NCBI GenBank assembly: GCA_046327915.1
Contig: JAXLXO010000023.1
Location: 1-64,000, forward strand
Origin: VGTK01 sp046327915
GTDB taxonomy: Bacteria; Desulfobacterota; Binatia; UBA12015
Direction of reading: 5' to 3'
Length of the DNA: 64,000 bases
Both the position numbers and the translations under genes were made by a program. Positions 50,249 to 58,990 of this stretch are shown here, in pieces. A model generated the notes under the pieces. It saw nothing but the letters and a program-made list of their open reading frames with translations. It ran no database searches and was not told where the DNA came from. The first letter of the stretch is position 1; each line of letters starts with the position of its first letter.

Positions 50249-51628
50249 ATGCAGAACAGCCGAGCCACGGACTTCTTCCTTGGGCGACAGCCGATCCTCG
50301 ATCGCAGCCAGCGCATCGTCGCGTACGAGCTGCTGTTGGGGCACGACCGGACGAACCGCGCCCACGTCAGCGACGACGCGGTCGCGACCGCGACCGTGCT
50401 GAGCCACGTGTTCGGCGATCTCGGCATCGCGAACGCGCTCGGCCCGCACCAGGGATTCGTCAACGTCGACGAGGCGCTGCTGCTCGGCGACGCGCTCGAG
50501 TTCCTGCCGAAGGAGCAGATCGTCCTCGAGATCCTCGAGACGGTGCCGATGACTCCGCGGGTGATCGAGCGCGTGCGCGAGCTGCACGCGACCGGGTTCA
50601 CCATCGCGCTCGACGACTTCGCGAGCGACACCGACAGCTACGCGCCGATCCTCGACTGCGTCGCGATCGCCAAGGTCGACCTGCTCAGCGTCGACGACGT
50701 CGCGCTGCGCGAGGCGGCGACGCAGCTCAGGCGCTGGCCGGTGCGGCTGCTCGCCGAGAAGGTCGATTCGCGCGAGCAGGCCGATCAGTGCATGGCGCTC
50801 GGCTTCGAGCTGTTCCAGGGCTACTACTTCGCGCGCCCGGTGATGATCGAGGGGCGCAAGCTGCAGCCCTCCGAGATGGCGCTGATGGAGCTGCTCGGGC
50901 TCGTCCTGTCGGACGCCGAGACGCGCACCATCGAGGATCTCTTCAAGCGCCACCCGGATCTCAGCCTCAACCTGCTGCGGCTGTCGAACTCGGTCGGCGT
51001 CGCGGCGCGCGGCAACATCACCTCGCTGCGCCAGGCGATCACGCTGCTCGGACGCCGGCAGATCCAGCGCTGGCTCCAGCTGCTGCTGTACACGTGCGGG
51101 CAGCCGGGCGAGAGCTTTCCGAGCCCGCTGCTCGAGCTCGCCGCGACCCGCGGGCGCATGATGGAGCTTCTCGCCGAGTCGGCGTTTCCGCGGCGGCTCG
51201 ACGCCGGCGAGCAGGCGTTCATGGTCGGCATCATGTCGCTCATGGACACGCTGCTCGGCACGCCGCTCGCGCAGGTGCTCGACGGACTCGCCGCGCCGCC
51301 CGAGGTGCGCGACGCACTGCTCGGACGGTCGGGAACGTTCGGCCCGCTGCTCGACCTCGTCGAGTCGCTCGAGTCCGGCAACGGCGACGGCATCGTCAAG
51401 GCGACCGGTGCGTGCCCGGCGCTGACGCCCGAGTCGGTGAACGCCGCGCACGCCGCGGCGCTGTTCTGGACCGGCGGCAGCAGCCGTCCGGACCAGGCGG
51501 TGCGCGAGGAGTCGCCGCAGGCCGGCGCGCAGCGCACGCTCACGGCGGTGCGCGGACGCGCGCCGCGCAACAAGTCGCCCGAGCCGTCCCCCGAGCGGAA
51601 GCCGCTGCGCAACCTCAGCGGGCGGTGA
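50249..51628 (+). CDS. EAL/HDOD-domain signalling protein (YuxH-like)
   Basis: A 459-residue cytoplasmic protein. The EAL-like domain (~5-195) is degenerate: ELL in place of the first EAL motif (IVAYELLLG), with FVNVDEALL, VLEILETV and DDFASDTDSYAPI, so phosphodiesterase activity on c-di-GMP is doubtful. The HDOD domain (~200-400) has LFKRHPDLSLNLLRLSNSVG. The family is linked to motility, stress or second-messenger signalling; the binding role is unclear. The tail (~410-459) is disordered. The 3' end overlaps the convergent GNAT gene by 14 bases. Start ATG 50249. Confidence 0.88.
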   Translation: MQNSRATDFFLGRQPILDRSQRIVAYELLLGHDRTNRAHVSDDAVATATVLSHVFGDLGIANALGPHQGFVNVDEALLLGDALEFLPKEQIVLEILETVPMTPRVIERVRELHATGFTIALDDFASDTDSYAPILDCVAIAKVDLLSVDDVALREAATQLRRWPVRLLAEKVDSREQADQCMALGFELFQGYYFARPVMIEGRKLQPSEMALMELLGLVLSDAETRTIEDLFKRHPDLSLNLLRLSNSVGVAARGNITSLRQAITLLGRRQIQRWLQLLLYTCGQPGESFPSPLLELAATRGRMMELLAESAFPRRLDAGEQAFMVGIMSLMDTLLGTPLAQVLDGLAAPPEVRDALLGRSGTFGPLLDLVESLESGNGDGIVKATGACPALTPESVNAAHAAALFWTGGSSRPDQAVREESPQAGAQRTLTAVRGRAPRNKSPEPSPERKPLRNLSGR

Positions 51629-52349
51629 GGTCCGACAGCCGCTCGCGCTGCGCGCCGTCGGCGGCGAAGTTGGCGGGGTCGAGCCAGCGTCGGAAGGCCG
51701 CGTCCAGACGCGGCCACTCGGAGTCGAGGATCGAGAACCAGGCGGTGTCGCGGTTTCGTTGCTTGATGACGACCGCCTGCCGGAACACTCCCTCGAACGC
51801 GAAGCCCAGCCGCCGGGCCGCGGCGCGCGACGGCGCGTTGAGCGCGTCGCACTTCCACTCGTAGCGCCGGTAGCCGAGATCGAACGCGCGCCTCATCATC
51901 AGGTACATCGCCTCGGTGGACGCGACGCTGCGCTGCAGGAGCGGCGAGAAGCGCAGGTGGCCCACCTCGATCGAGCCCGCGGCGGGATCGATGCGAAGGA
52001 AGCTCGCGACGCCGACGGCGCGCCCGCTCGCGCGGTCGACGATCGCGTGGAACAGCGGATCGTCGCCGGTGCAGGTGGCGCGCATCCAGCGCAGGTACGC
52101 CTCGCGATCGGCGAACGGGCCGTACGGCAGATACGTCCAGCCGCGGCCGTCCTCGTCGAGCGCGTTGGCCGCGAACAGCTCGTCCGCGTGCCGCTCGACG
52201 TCGAGCGGCTCGAGGCGGCACGTGCGGCCCTCCAGCGCCGTGCGCGGCGGACGCGGCGGCGGGGTCCAGCCGGGAAGCGGCACGCCGACGTGCTGCCCGA
52301 GCGCGTTCACGACGTACGCGAGACTCGATGTCTCGTCCTGCTCCGCCAC
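51615..52349 (-). CDS. GNAT-family N-acetyltransferase (RimJ/RimL-like)
   Basis: A 244-residue protein. The N-terminal ~40 residues precede a GNAT domain (CRLEPLDVERHADELFAANALDEDG). The acetyl-CoA-binding segment lies around HAIVDRASGRAVGVASFLRID and GHLRFSPLLQRSVASTEAMYLMMRRAFDLGYRRYEWKCDALNAPSRAAARRLGFAFEGVFR. Typical of enzymes that acetylate protein N-termini, amines or antibiotics; the target here is unknown. GTG start; the gap to the DUF1573 lipoprotein gene upstream is 28 bases. Confidence 0.9.
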   Translation of the reverse strand: MAEQDETSSLAYVVNALGQHVGVPLPGWTPPPRPPRTALEGRTCRLEPLDVERHADELFAANALDEDGRGWTYLPYGPFADREAYLRWMRATCTGDDPLFHAIVDRASGRAVGVASFLRIDPAAGSIEVGHLRFSPLLQRSVASTEAMYLMMRRAFDLGYRRYEWKCDALNAPSRAAARRLGFAFEGVFRQAVVIKQRNRDTAWFSILDSEWPRLDAAFRRWLDPANFAADGAQRERLSDLTAR

Positions 52350-52377
52350 GGCCCGGCTCTCGCGCTCTTCCCGATCG

Positions 52378-53124
52378 TCAGCGCGAGGCGGTGTCGCCGC
52401 CGCGGTGCCGCGCGTACTGCTGCTGGCTTTCGATGGTGCCGAGCACGGGGATCGTCACCGTCGGCTGGCGCGTGCTCGTCGACGAGATCACGATGCGGTC
52501 GTCGAACGTGCCGGTCGTCGCGCTCGGCAGGAGCGTCACGCGCACGCGCACGCCGCGCTGCGGCGGGTCGAGCGGCGTGGTCTGCACCTGCAGGCGGTTG
52601 CTCTCGCTCGCCACCGAGGTGATCTCCACGTCCGGCCTGGTCTCGACGTCGATGTGCTGGCTCACCACCGCGCCGGCGGGCAGCCGGCCCATGTAGACGC
52701 GCGAGGGCGCGGCCTTCAGATCGGTCGCGACGGTGCCGTGCACCGTCAAGACCAGCTCCGGCCGGACGACGTCGCTGCTGCGGACGGTCACGGTCTTCGC
52801 CTGCGTTCCGGACAGCTTGTACGTGTCGAGCGCGACCTCGACGCCGCCTTCCTCGCCCGGCCCGAGCCGCGGCGTCGAGGCGAGCACCGCGGTGCAGCCG
52901 CAGGCCGGCGTGACCGATGTGATGTCGATCGTGTCCGGGCCCAGATTCTTCAGTCGGAAGGTGTGTCCGACCACGGGGCCGCTCTCGACGGTGCCGAAGT
53001 CGTAGTCCTCCTGCAGCGCCACGAGCTGCACGCCGCTCGGCGGCGGCAGCGCGCCGTGCTCGTACGCCGTCGCGGCGCAGCCCGAGAGTGCGGCGAGGCC
53101 GAGCGCGAACGCCGTGCCGCGCAT
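52378..53124 (-). CDS. DUF1573 lipoprotein
   Basis: A 248-residue lipoprotein (lipobox LSGC, C16). It contains a DUF1573 domain (~40-130): DFGTVESGPVVGHTFRLKNLGPDTIDITSVTPACGCTAVLA, an ASH-like Ig fold with a conserved CGC pair, and a second beta domain (~135-240). DUF1573 proteins are found in the envelope and often anchored, but their role is unknown. ATG 53124 has a GGAAG site; an upstream in-frame ATG (53178) is less likely. It precedes the GNAT gene by 28 bases. Confidence 0.85.
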   Translation of the reverse strand: MRGTAFALGLAALSGCAATAYEHGALPPPSGVQLVALQEDYDFGTVESGPVVGHTFRLKNLGPDTIDITSVTPACGCTAVLASTPRLGPGEEGGVEVALDTYKLSGTQAKTVTVRSSDVVRPELVLTVHGTVATDLKAAPSRVYMGRLPAGAVVSQHIDVETRPDVEITSVASESNRLQVQTTPLDPPQRGVRVRVTLLPSATTGTFDDRIVISSTSTRQPTVTIPVLGTIESQQQYARHRGGDTASR

Positions 53125-53191
53125 CCGGATCTTCCGTTCGTTGCCGCGGCCTTCCCTGGTCACGGTGGTCATCCTCATCCCCCTGCCCCGC

Positions 53192-54559
53192 TCACGACGC
53201 GCGCGCCGGCTCCAGCGCCCGCCGCGCGGCCCACCCCTCCAGATAGCGCGTGTGGAAGCGCCCCGCGAGAAAATCCTCGTCCGCGAGCAGTGCCTCGTGC
53301 AGCGCGACGTTCGTGGTGATGCCCTCGATCTGCAGCTCGGCGAGCGCGCGGCGCATGCGCGCGATCGCCTCGGCGCGGTCGCGGCCGTGCGCGATGATCT
53401 TCGCCACCAGCGAGTCGTAGTTCGGCGGGACCACGCCGCCCGCCTGCAGGGCGGTGTCGATGCGGATTCCCGGACCGCCGGGCAGCCGCAGCGCGCGAAC
53501 CGTGCCCGGTGACGGGCGCGACGTGAACGGGTCCTCGGCGTTGATCCGGCACTCGATCGCGTGCCCGGTCGACACGACGTCGCGCTGCCGCACCGACAGC
53601 GGCAGCCCCGCCGCGGCACGAATTCCCTCCTTGACGATGTCGATGCCGGTGAGCATCTCGGTCACGCCGTGCTCGACCTGCACGCGGGTGTTCATCTCGA
53701 TGAAGTGGAAGCCGCCCGACGGGTCGAGCAGGAACTCCACCGTGCCGACGTTCGTGTAGCCGATCGCGTCGGCGACGCGCAGCGCCGAGCGCCCCATCTT
53801 CGCGCGCAGCCGGCGGTCGAGCGCGACCGACGGCGACTCCTCGAGGACCTTCTGGTAGCGGCGCTGCAGCGAGCACTCGCGCTCGCCGAGCTGCACGACG
53901 TTGCGCAGCTGGTCGGCGATGATCTGGACTTCGATGTGCCGCGCGCGCTCGACGTACTTCTCGAGATAGATGCGCGCCTGCCCGAACGCCGCCTGCCCCT
54001 CGCCGCGCGACGCCTCGATCGCGGCGCCGAGCTCGCCCGCGTCGCGCGCGATGCGCAGCCCGCGTCCGCCGCCGCCGCCCGTGGCCTTGACCAGCACCGG
54101 GTAGCCGATCTCGCGCGCGATCTGGTTCGCCTCGTCGAGCGTGCGCACGGAGCTCGAGCTTCCGGGCAGCACCGGAACGCCGGCACGGCGCATGAAGCGG
54201 CGCGCGCGGGCCTTGTCGCCCATGAGCTTGATGTTCCGCACGCGCGGGCCGATGAACGCGAGCCCCGAGCGCTGGCAGGCTTCGGCGAAGTCGCCGTTCT
54301 CGGACAGGAAGCCGTAGCCCGGATGGACCGCGTCGCAGCCGCGCGCCTGCGCGGCCGAGATCAGCGCCGGCATGTTGAGGTAGCTCTGCTCCGCCGACGG
54401 CGGACCGATGCAGATCTGCTCGTCGGCGAGCCGGACGTGCAGGGCGTCACGGTCGGCCGTCGAGTACGCCGCCACGGTCGCGACGCCGAGCTCGCGGCAG
54501 GCCCGGATCACGCGCACCGCGATCTCGCCGCGATTCGCGATCAGCACCTTGCGGAACAT
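53192..54559 (-). CDS. accC: Biotin carboxylase subunit
   Basis: A 455-residue ATP-grasp enzyme that carboxylates biotin on a carrier protein, first step of acyl-CoA carboxylation. Features are FRKVLIANRGEIAVRVIRAC, GYGFLSENGDF, the glycine loop KATGGGGGRGLRIA, the catalytic region FIEMNTRVQVEHGVTEM with its Glu/Arg, and the C-terminal NAEDP and PNYDSLVAK. Biotin carboxyl carrier and carboxyltransferase genes are not adjacent. It could be AccC or part of a propionyl-CoA type complex; accC is used for the ~450-residue bacterial form. Confidence 0.93.
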   Translation of the reverse strand: MFRKVLIANRGEIAVRVIRACRELGVATVAAYSTADRDALHVRLADEQICIGPPSAEQSYLNMPALISAAQARGCDAVHPGYGFLSENGDFAEACQRSGLAFIGPRVRNIKLMGDKARARRFMRRAGVPVLPGSSSSVRTLDEANQIAREIGYPVLVKATGGGGGRGLRIARDAGELGAAIEASRGEGQAAFGQARIYLEKYVERARHIEVQIIADQLRNVVQLGERECSLQRRYQKVLEESPSVALDRRLRAKMGRSALRVADAIGYTNVGTVEFLLDPSGGFHFIEMNTRVQVEHGVTEMLTGIDIVKEGIRAAAGLPLSVRQRDVVSTGHAIECRINAEDPFTSRPSPGTVRALRLPGGPGIRIDTALQAGGVVPPNYDSLVAKIIAHGRDRAEAIARMRRALAELQIEGITTNVALHEALLADEDFLAGRFHTRYLEGWAARRALEPARAS

Positions 54560-54620
54560 GCCCCGCCCAACCTAGGGGAGTCCCCCCCCACCCTCAAGCG
54601 AGGCGGACTTCGACGGCGCG

Positions 54621-56162
54621 CTACTGCTCCTCGCCGAGCATCGCGAGCTCGCGCTCGATCGCGGCGATCTCCTGCGGCGTCCCCTGCACCTTCGGTCCGG
54701 TGAACCAGTGGCGCGCCGACACGAGCCACCAGCCGCCGGCGAATCCCAGCACGACCAGCACCGCGACCGGCGTGTAGTTGAAGCTCGCCCAGGTCACGGG
54801 CGACGCCGTCGGCAGCATGAAGAGCACGCTGATGAAGCACACCCACGCGACCGCGATCACGCCGACCGGGCGGCTCCAGCGCCCGAGGTGCCACGGGCCG
54901 CGCTCGAAGTCGTCACCGCGGCGCAGCCGCAGGAACGTCGGCAGCACGTACGCGATGTACAGCCCGATCACCGCGATCGACGTCACCGCCGCGTACGCGG
55001 TCGCGTTCCAGAGATACGGCAGCCCGAGCAGGAACGCGCCGCCGGCGGCGAGCCACACCGCGTTCGTCGGCGTCCGCGTGCGCGGGTTGATGCGGTGCCA
55101 GAGGTCCGACGCAGGCAGCGCGCCGTCGCGCGAGAAGGCGTAGATCATGCGCGAGTTCGCGGTGACCGACGCCATGCCGCAGAACAGCTGCGCGCCGATC
55201 GCGATCAGCAACAGGAGCTTGCCGCCGGTGAGGCCCAGCGCGTCGATGAAGATCTGCGCCGGCGGCACGCCGGTCCTGCTGGCGAGCGCGCCGTCGTAGT
55301 CCTGGATCGCGAAGGTGATGCCGATCAGCAGCACCCAGCCCGCGACCAGCGAGACGGCGATCGACAGCAGGATGCCGCGCGGTCCCGCGACCGCCGCGTC
55401 GTGCGTCTCCTCGGTCATGTGCGCCGACGCGTCGTAGCCGGTGAAGGTGTACTGCGCGAGCAGCAGCCCGAGCAGCGAGACGTAGATCGGCGATCCCCAT
55501 CCCGTGTTGTCGACGTACGCGCCGAACACGAACGACGCGGACTGATGGTCGTCGGGCAGCAGCGCCAGCGCGCCGACGATCACCGCCACGCCGACGATGT
55601 GCCACCACACGCTGACGTCGTTCAGCAGCGCCACGAGCCGCACACCGAAGGTGTTGAGCACCGCGTGCAGCACGAGAATCGCGCCGAACAGCGCGATGGT
55701 ATTGACGGGCGTCGCCGGCAGTCCGAACTGCAGCTCGAGCAGCGCGTTCAGGAAGGACGCGGCACCGAAGTCGATGCCCGCGGTCACCGCGACCTGGCCG
55801 AGAAAGTTGAACCACCCGGTGAACCACGACCACGCCGGACCGTTCGACGGCGCGAGCTTCGCGGCCCAGTAGTAGAGTCCGCCCGCCGTCGGGTAGCTCG
55901 AGCAGACCTCCGCCATCGCGAGCCCGACGACGAGCGTCATCACGCCGACCAGCGGCCAGCCCCAGACGATGAGCACCGGACCGCCGGTGTTCATGCCGTA
56001 GCCGTACAGCGTCAAGCATCCCGACAGGACCGAGATGATGGTGAACGAAACGGCGAAGTTCGAGAACGCCGACATCGTGCGCGCCAGCTCCTGCGCGTAG
56101 CCGAGCTCGTGCAGGCGCTCGGCGTCCGACTTGACGCTCCGCGCGACCGTGCGATCGCCCAT
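54621..56162 (-). CDS. APC-superfamily amino acid permease (GABA/choline-type)
   Basis: A 513-residue transporter with about twelve helices. Close to the N-terminus lies the motif LHELGYAQELARTMSAFSNFAVSFTIISVLSG, then GLAMAEVCSSYPTAGGLYYWAAKLAP, typical of the ACT family of amino acid/choline transporters. The substrate is probably an amine or amino acid such as GABA. It lies upstream of accC on the same strand (61 bases apart). Start ATG 56162, preceded by a GC-rich 137-base leader before a large hairpin. Confidence 0.92.
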   Translation of the reverse strand: MGDRTVARSVKSDAERLHELGYAQELARTMSAFSNFAVSFTIISVLSGCLTLYGYGMNTGGPVLIVWGWPLVGVMTLVVGLAMAEVCSSYPTAGGLYYWAAKLAPSNGPAWSWFTGWFNFLGQVAVTAGIDFGAASFLNALLELQFGLPATPVNTIALFGAILVLHAVLNTFGVRLVALLNDVSVWWHIVGVAVIVGALALLPDDHQSASFVFGAYVDNTGWGSPIYVSLLGLLLAQYTFTGYDASAHMTEETHDAAVAGPRGILLSIAVSLVAGWVLLIGITFAIQDYDGALASRTGVPPAQIFIDALGLTGGKLLLLIAIGAQLFCGMASVTANSRMIYAFSRDGALPASDLWHRINPRTRTPTNAVWLAAGGAFLLGLPYLWNATAYAAVTSIAVIGLYIAYVLPTFLRLRRGDDFERGPWHLGRWSRPVGVIAVAWVCFISVLFMLPTASPVTWASFNYTPVAVLVVLGFAGGWWLVSARHWFTGPKVQGTPQEIAAIERELAMLGEEQ

Positions 56163-56308
56163 GCCGCCTCCTCCCCTCCGTCCGCTGCAGACTCCGGGCG
56201 GTATCGCCCGGCGGACAGCCTAGCGGCGGAGCCGAGCTGACGGCAGACGCGGAGCCTGCCGTGTCGGAAGAGAAGCCGCGCTCCGCACCGCGGGGGAGTG
56301 GGTGCGGG

Positions 56309-56368
56309 GCGCGCCGCGCGTGAGGACGCCGGGAGGGTACGGCGTCCGGGGGGTCACGCGCGGCGCGC
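56309..56368 (-). terminator. Long stem-loop after the 61-residue gene
   Basis: A 15-bp perfect outer stem (56309-56323 with 56354-56368) and an 8-bp inner stem (56324-56331 with 56340-56347) enclose an 8-base loop, with a 6-base G bulge on one side. It begins 12 bases 3' of the stop of the minus-strand gene at 56380. Confidence 0.72.
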
Positions 56369-56379
56369 GGGGGGTGTTC

Positions 56380-56565
56380 TCAAGGGCCGACGGCGAGATC
56401 GCGGAAGGCCTGGTGCCAGCCCGCTCCGGGGCTGACGCGCGCGGCGCTGAGCGTGGTGCCTTCGCTCGACTCGACGCGCGACGGCGTGCGCGCGAGAAGC
56501 AGCATGGTGACCGCGGTCATCACCGCCACCATCAGGATCCGCCTCGTCGAGCTCTTCGCCGCCAT
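56380..56565 (-). CDS. Tiny membrane-anchored or secreted protein, unknown
   Basis: A 61-residue protein with one hydrophobic helix (~8-24, RILMVAVMTAVTMLLLA) and an extracytoplasmic Ser/Ala-rich tail (HQAFRDLAVGP end). A strong GGAGAAG site before the ATG and the long terminator right after the stop make it a believable real gene. The codon use follows its neighbours. It sits between the permease gene and the helicase gene, all on one strand. I cannot name a family. Confidence 0.58.
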   Translation of the reverse strand: MAAKSSTRRILMVAVMTAVTMLLLARTPSRVESSEGTTLSAARVSPGAGWHQAFRDLAVGP

Positions 56566-56813
56566 GGTCTTCTCCGTCCGATCCGTCCGCCGGGTCCGCT
56601 CGTGCGAGCGGCGTCGGGGGGACGCGAGGCATGCAGAGCAAGACGCGCGCCGCCGCGTGCCCCCGCAAACACGGGGCTGCACGGGGGCTCCGGTGTGCCA
56701 CGCGGGACGCGTGCGGCACGTCGCGGGGGCGGCTGTGCCGCGCGCGGCACAGCCGGCGCACACACGGCGGACGCCACGACGCAGCTCGCCGTCGCGGCGC
56801 GCAGAGCAGCCCG

Positions 56814-58901
56814 TCAAGCAGCCGCGATGAGGTCGCGCACGAGCAGCGACGGCGGACCCACCGTCGTCAGCCAGAGCTGGTGCACCGCGCGCGTCGCGCC
56901 GACGTGCAGCCGCCGCCGCGCGGCCGGCGTGTCCGGAAACTGCGCGGTGCTCACCTCGACGCAGATCACGTAGTCGAACTCGAGACCCTTCACCTGCTCG
57001 ATCTCGGTGACCTCGATGCCCGGCGTGAAGCGGAAGTCCTGCGCCTCGACCTGGCGGACGCGCGGGACCTCTCCGTCGGCGAGGCTCTTGGCATAGAGCG
57101 TCGACAGCTCGCGCGACGGCGTCAGCACCGCGACCGACGCGAGCGGCTCGCTCGCGGCGAGCTCCTTCAGCGCGTCGGCGAGATACGCGACGCACGCGCC
57201 GTGCTCGGTGAAGCGCAGCATCTCGACGGGCGGTCCCGAGCGGACCGTCATCGGCGGCTCGTCGTCCTCGCGCAGGTCGCCGAGCACCTCCTGGGCGAAC
57301 GACGCGATCTCGCGCGTGCAGCGGTAGCTGACGCGCAGCGTGCTGACCTCGGCGCCCGCGAGCCCGAGCTGGTCGAGAAACTGGCTCCACGAGGTGAAGC
57401 CGCCCAGCTGCACGACGTGCTGCTGCGTGTCGCCGGCGAGCGTGATGCTGCTCTCCTTCCGCATGCAGCCGAGCAGCACGCGCACTTCCAGCGGCGAGAA
57501 GTCCTGCACCTCGTCGATGACGACGTGGCGATAGCGCAGCGCTCCACCCGGCCCGGGCAGGCTGCCGGCGCGCAGCTGCCACGCGCGCAGCAGCAGCGGC
57601 AGGTCGGCCTCGTCGAGCTCGGCGTCGACGCCGGGCTCGTTGTGCAGCCACTGCGTCAGCTCCTCGTGCCGCGCGCGATTGTACGCGCACGCGCGGTCGA
57701 GCTCGTCGGTCGAGAACGCGCCGGGCGCCTCGCGCTCGAAGACCTCGCCGATCAGCTGACGGTCGGACAGGACGCTGTTCCAGTCGTCGGTGACCTGGCG
57801 CGCATCGCCGCGTCCGGGCGTGCGCGCGACGTGCTGCTCGAACGCCTTCATCATCACCGGGTGGAACTTGGTGCGCAGCACGATCGCCGGCGTGATCTCG
57901 CGGATGCGGCGCGGCAGGCGGGGCAGCAGGCGCTGCACCTGGTCCTTCGCCCACTCCTCGAAGGTCTTCACCTGCACACGCTCGACCTGCAGCGCCGGCA
58001 GCACGTGGCTCACGTAGTCGCGCAGCGCCGGCGAGAACACCACCACCATGGTCTCCTGAGAGTCGATCGCAGGGTTCTCGTAGGCGAGGAACGCGATGCG
58101 GTGCAGGGCGACGGTGGTCTTGCCCGAGCCGGCGGTGCCGCGCAGGACCAGATACCCGATCGACGGCTTCGTGATGAGCTCGAACTGGTCGGGGTCGATG
58201 AGTCCCGCGATGTCGGCGAGGTGCTTGTCGGCGCGCTGCGTGAACGCGGGACGTCCGGACGCGAGGTGTCCGTGCTCGTCGGCCTGCACGTCGTGCGCGC
58301 GCAGCGCGGCACCCGCACCGCCGGCGAGCTTCGGCGGCTCGGTGCGGCTCTGCCGCCAGCCGTCGTCGGACGCGTCGTCGGTCTGGAACACGCCCTCGGG
58401 CGACTCGACGCGCTTCAGCTCGCGCTCGCGGATCGTGACCACGCGACGTGCCGCGACCTCGCCGCTGCGCAGCCGGCCCGAGACTTCCTCCTCGTACTCC
58501 TCGCCCTGCCGGTAGCGGTAGAAGATCTTCGAGATCGGTGCGTTGCGCCAGTCGACGATCGGCACGCCGGACAGCATCCGCGGCGCCTTGCCGAGCAGGA
58601 TGTCGTGCACCAGCCGTCCCTCCTTCAGGCGAAGGTGGCCGAAGTACGGCGACGCGAGCTCGACCTGCGGCGTGGTCCGCGCGGTGCGGAGCTGCTGCAG
58701 AAGCGCCGACTGCCGGTCCCACTGCTGCAGCAGCGCCGCCCGGTCCTCGGCCTTGGCGCCCTCGCGGATCTGACCGCGCAGGTGCTCGAGCTCGTCGACC
58801 AGCGACGCCTCGGACGGCGGCACGACGGGCCCCGCGCTGTCGAGGCGCTCGTTGACCTTCTGCAGCAGCGCGAGCTCTTCGTCGACGACCTGGTGCGGCA
58901 T
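56814..58901 (-). CDS. HelD/UvrD-like superfamily 1 ATPase
   Basis: A 695-residue SF1 helicase-like protein. The N-terminal ~60 residues form a coiled coil, as in HelD, which inserts into RNA polymerase channels. Walker A is LRGTAGSGKTTVALHRIAFLAY (~245-265), Walker B VVIDEVQDFSPLE, then LAGDTQQHV, LRVSYRCTREIASFA and the C-terminal QVKGLEFDYVICVEVS, HVGATRAVHQLWL. HelD proteins recycle stalled RNA polymerase using ATP; a DNA-repair role is the alternative. ATG 58901 chosen; codons upstream are Arg-rich and lack homology. Confidence 0.85.
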   Translation of the reverse strand: MPHQVVDEELALLQKVNERLDSAGPVVPPSEASLVDELEHLRGQIREGAKAEDRAALLQQWDRQSALLQQLRTARTTPQVELASPYFGHLRLKEGRLVHDILLGKAPRMLSGVPIVDWRNAPISKIFYRYRQGEEYEEEVSGRLRSGEVAARRVVTIRERELKRVESPEGVFQTDDASDDGWRQSRTEPPKLAGGAGAALRAHDVQADEHGHLASGRPAFTQRADKHLADIAGLIDPDQFELITKPSIGYLVLRGTAGSGKTTVALHRIAFLAYENPAIDSQETMVVVFSPALRDYVSHVLPALQVERVQVKTFEEWAKDQVQRLLPRLPRRIREITPAIVLRTKFHPVMMKAFEQHVARTPGRGDARQVTDDWNSVLSDRQLIGEVFEREAPGAFSTDELDRACAYNRARHEELTQWLHNEPGVDAELDEADLPLLLRAWQLRAGSLPGPGGALRYRHVVIDEVQDFSPLEVRVLLGCMRKESSITLAGDTQQHVVQLGGFTSWSQFLDQLGLAGAEVSTLRVSYRCTREIASFAQEVLGDLREDDEPPMTVRSGPPVEMLRFTEHGACVAYLADALKELAASEPLASVAVLTPSRELSTLYAKSLADGEVPRVRQVEAQDFRFTPGIEVTEIEQVKGLEFDYVICVEVSTAQFPDTPAARRRLHVGATRAVHQLWLTTVGPPSLLVRDLIAAA

Positions 58902-58990
58902 GGGGGTCTCTACCCTAACGACCCGATGGCGCCGGCGAAACCGGCACCCGGCGGGTTGCGGCCCGTGCCGCGCGCCGCGACATTCGGGAC

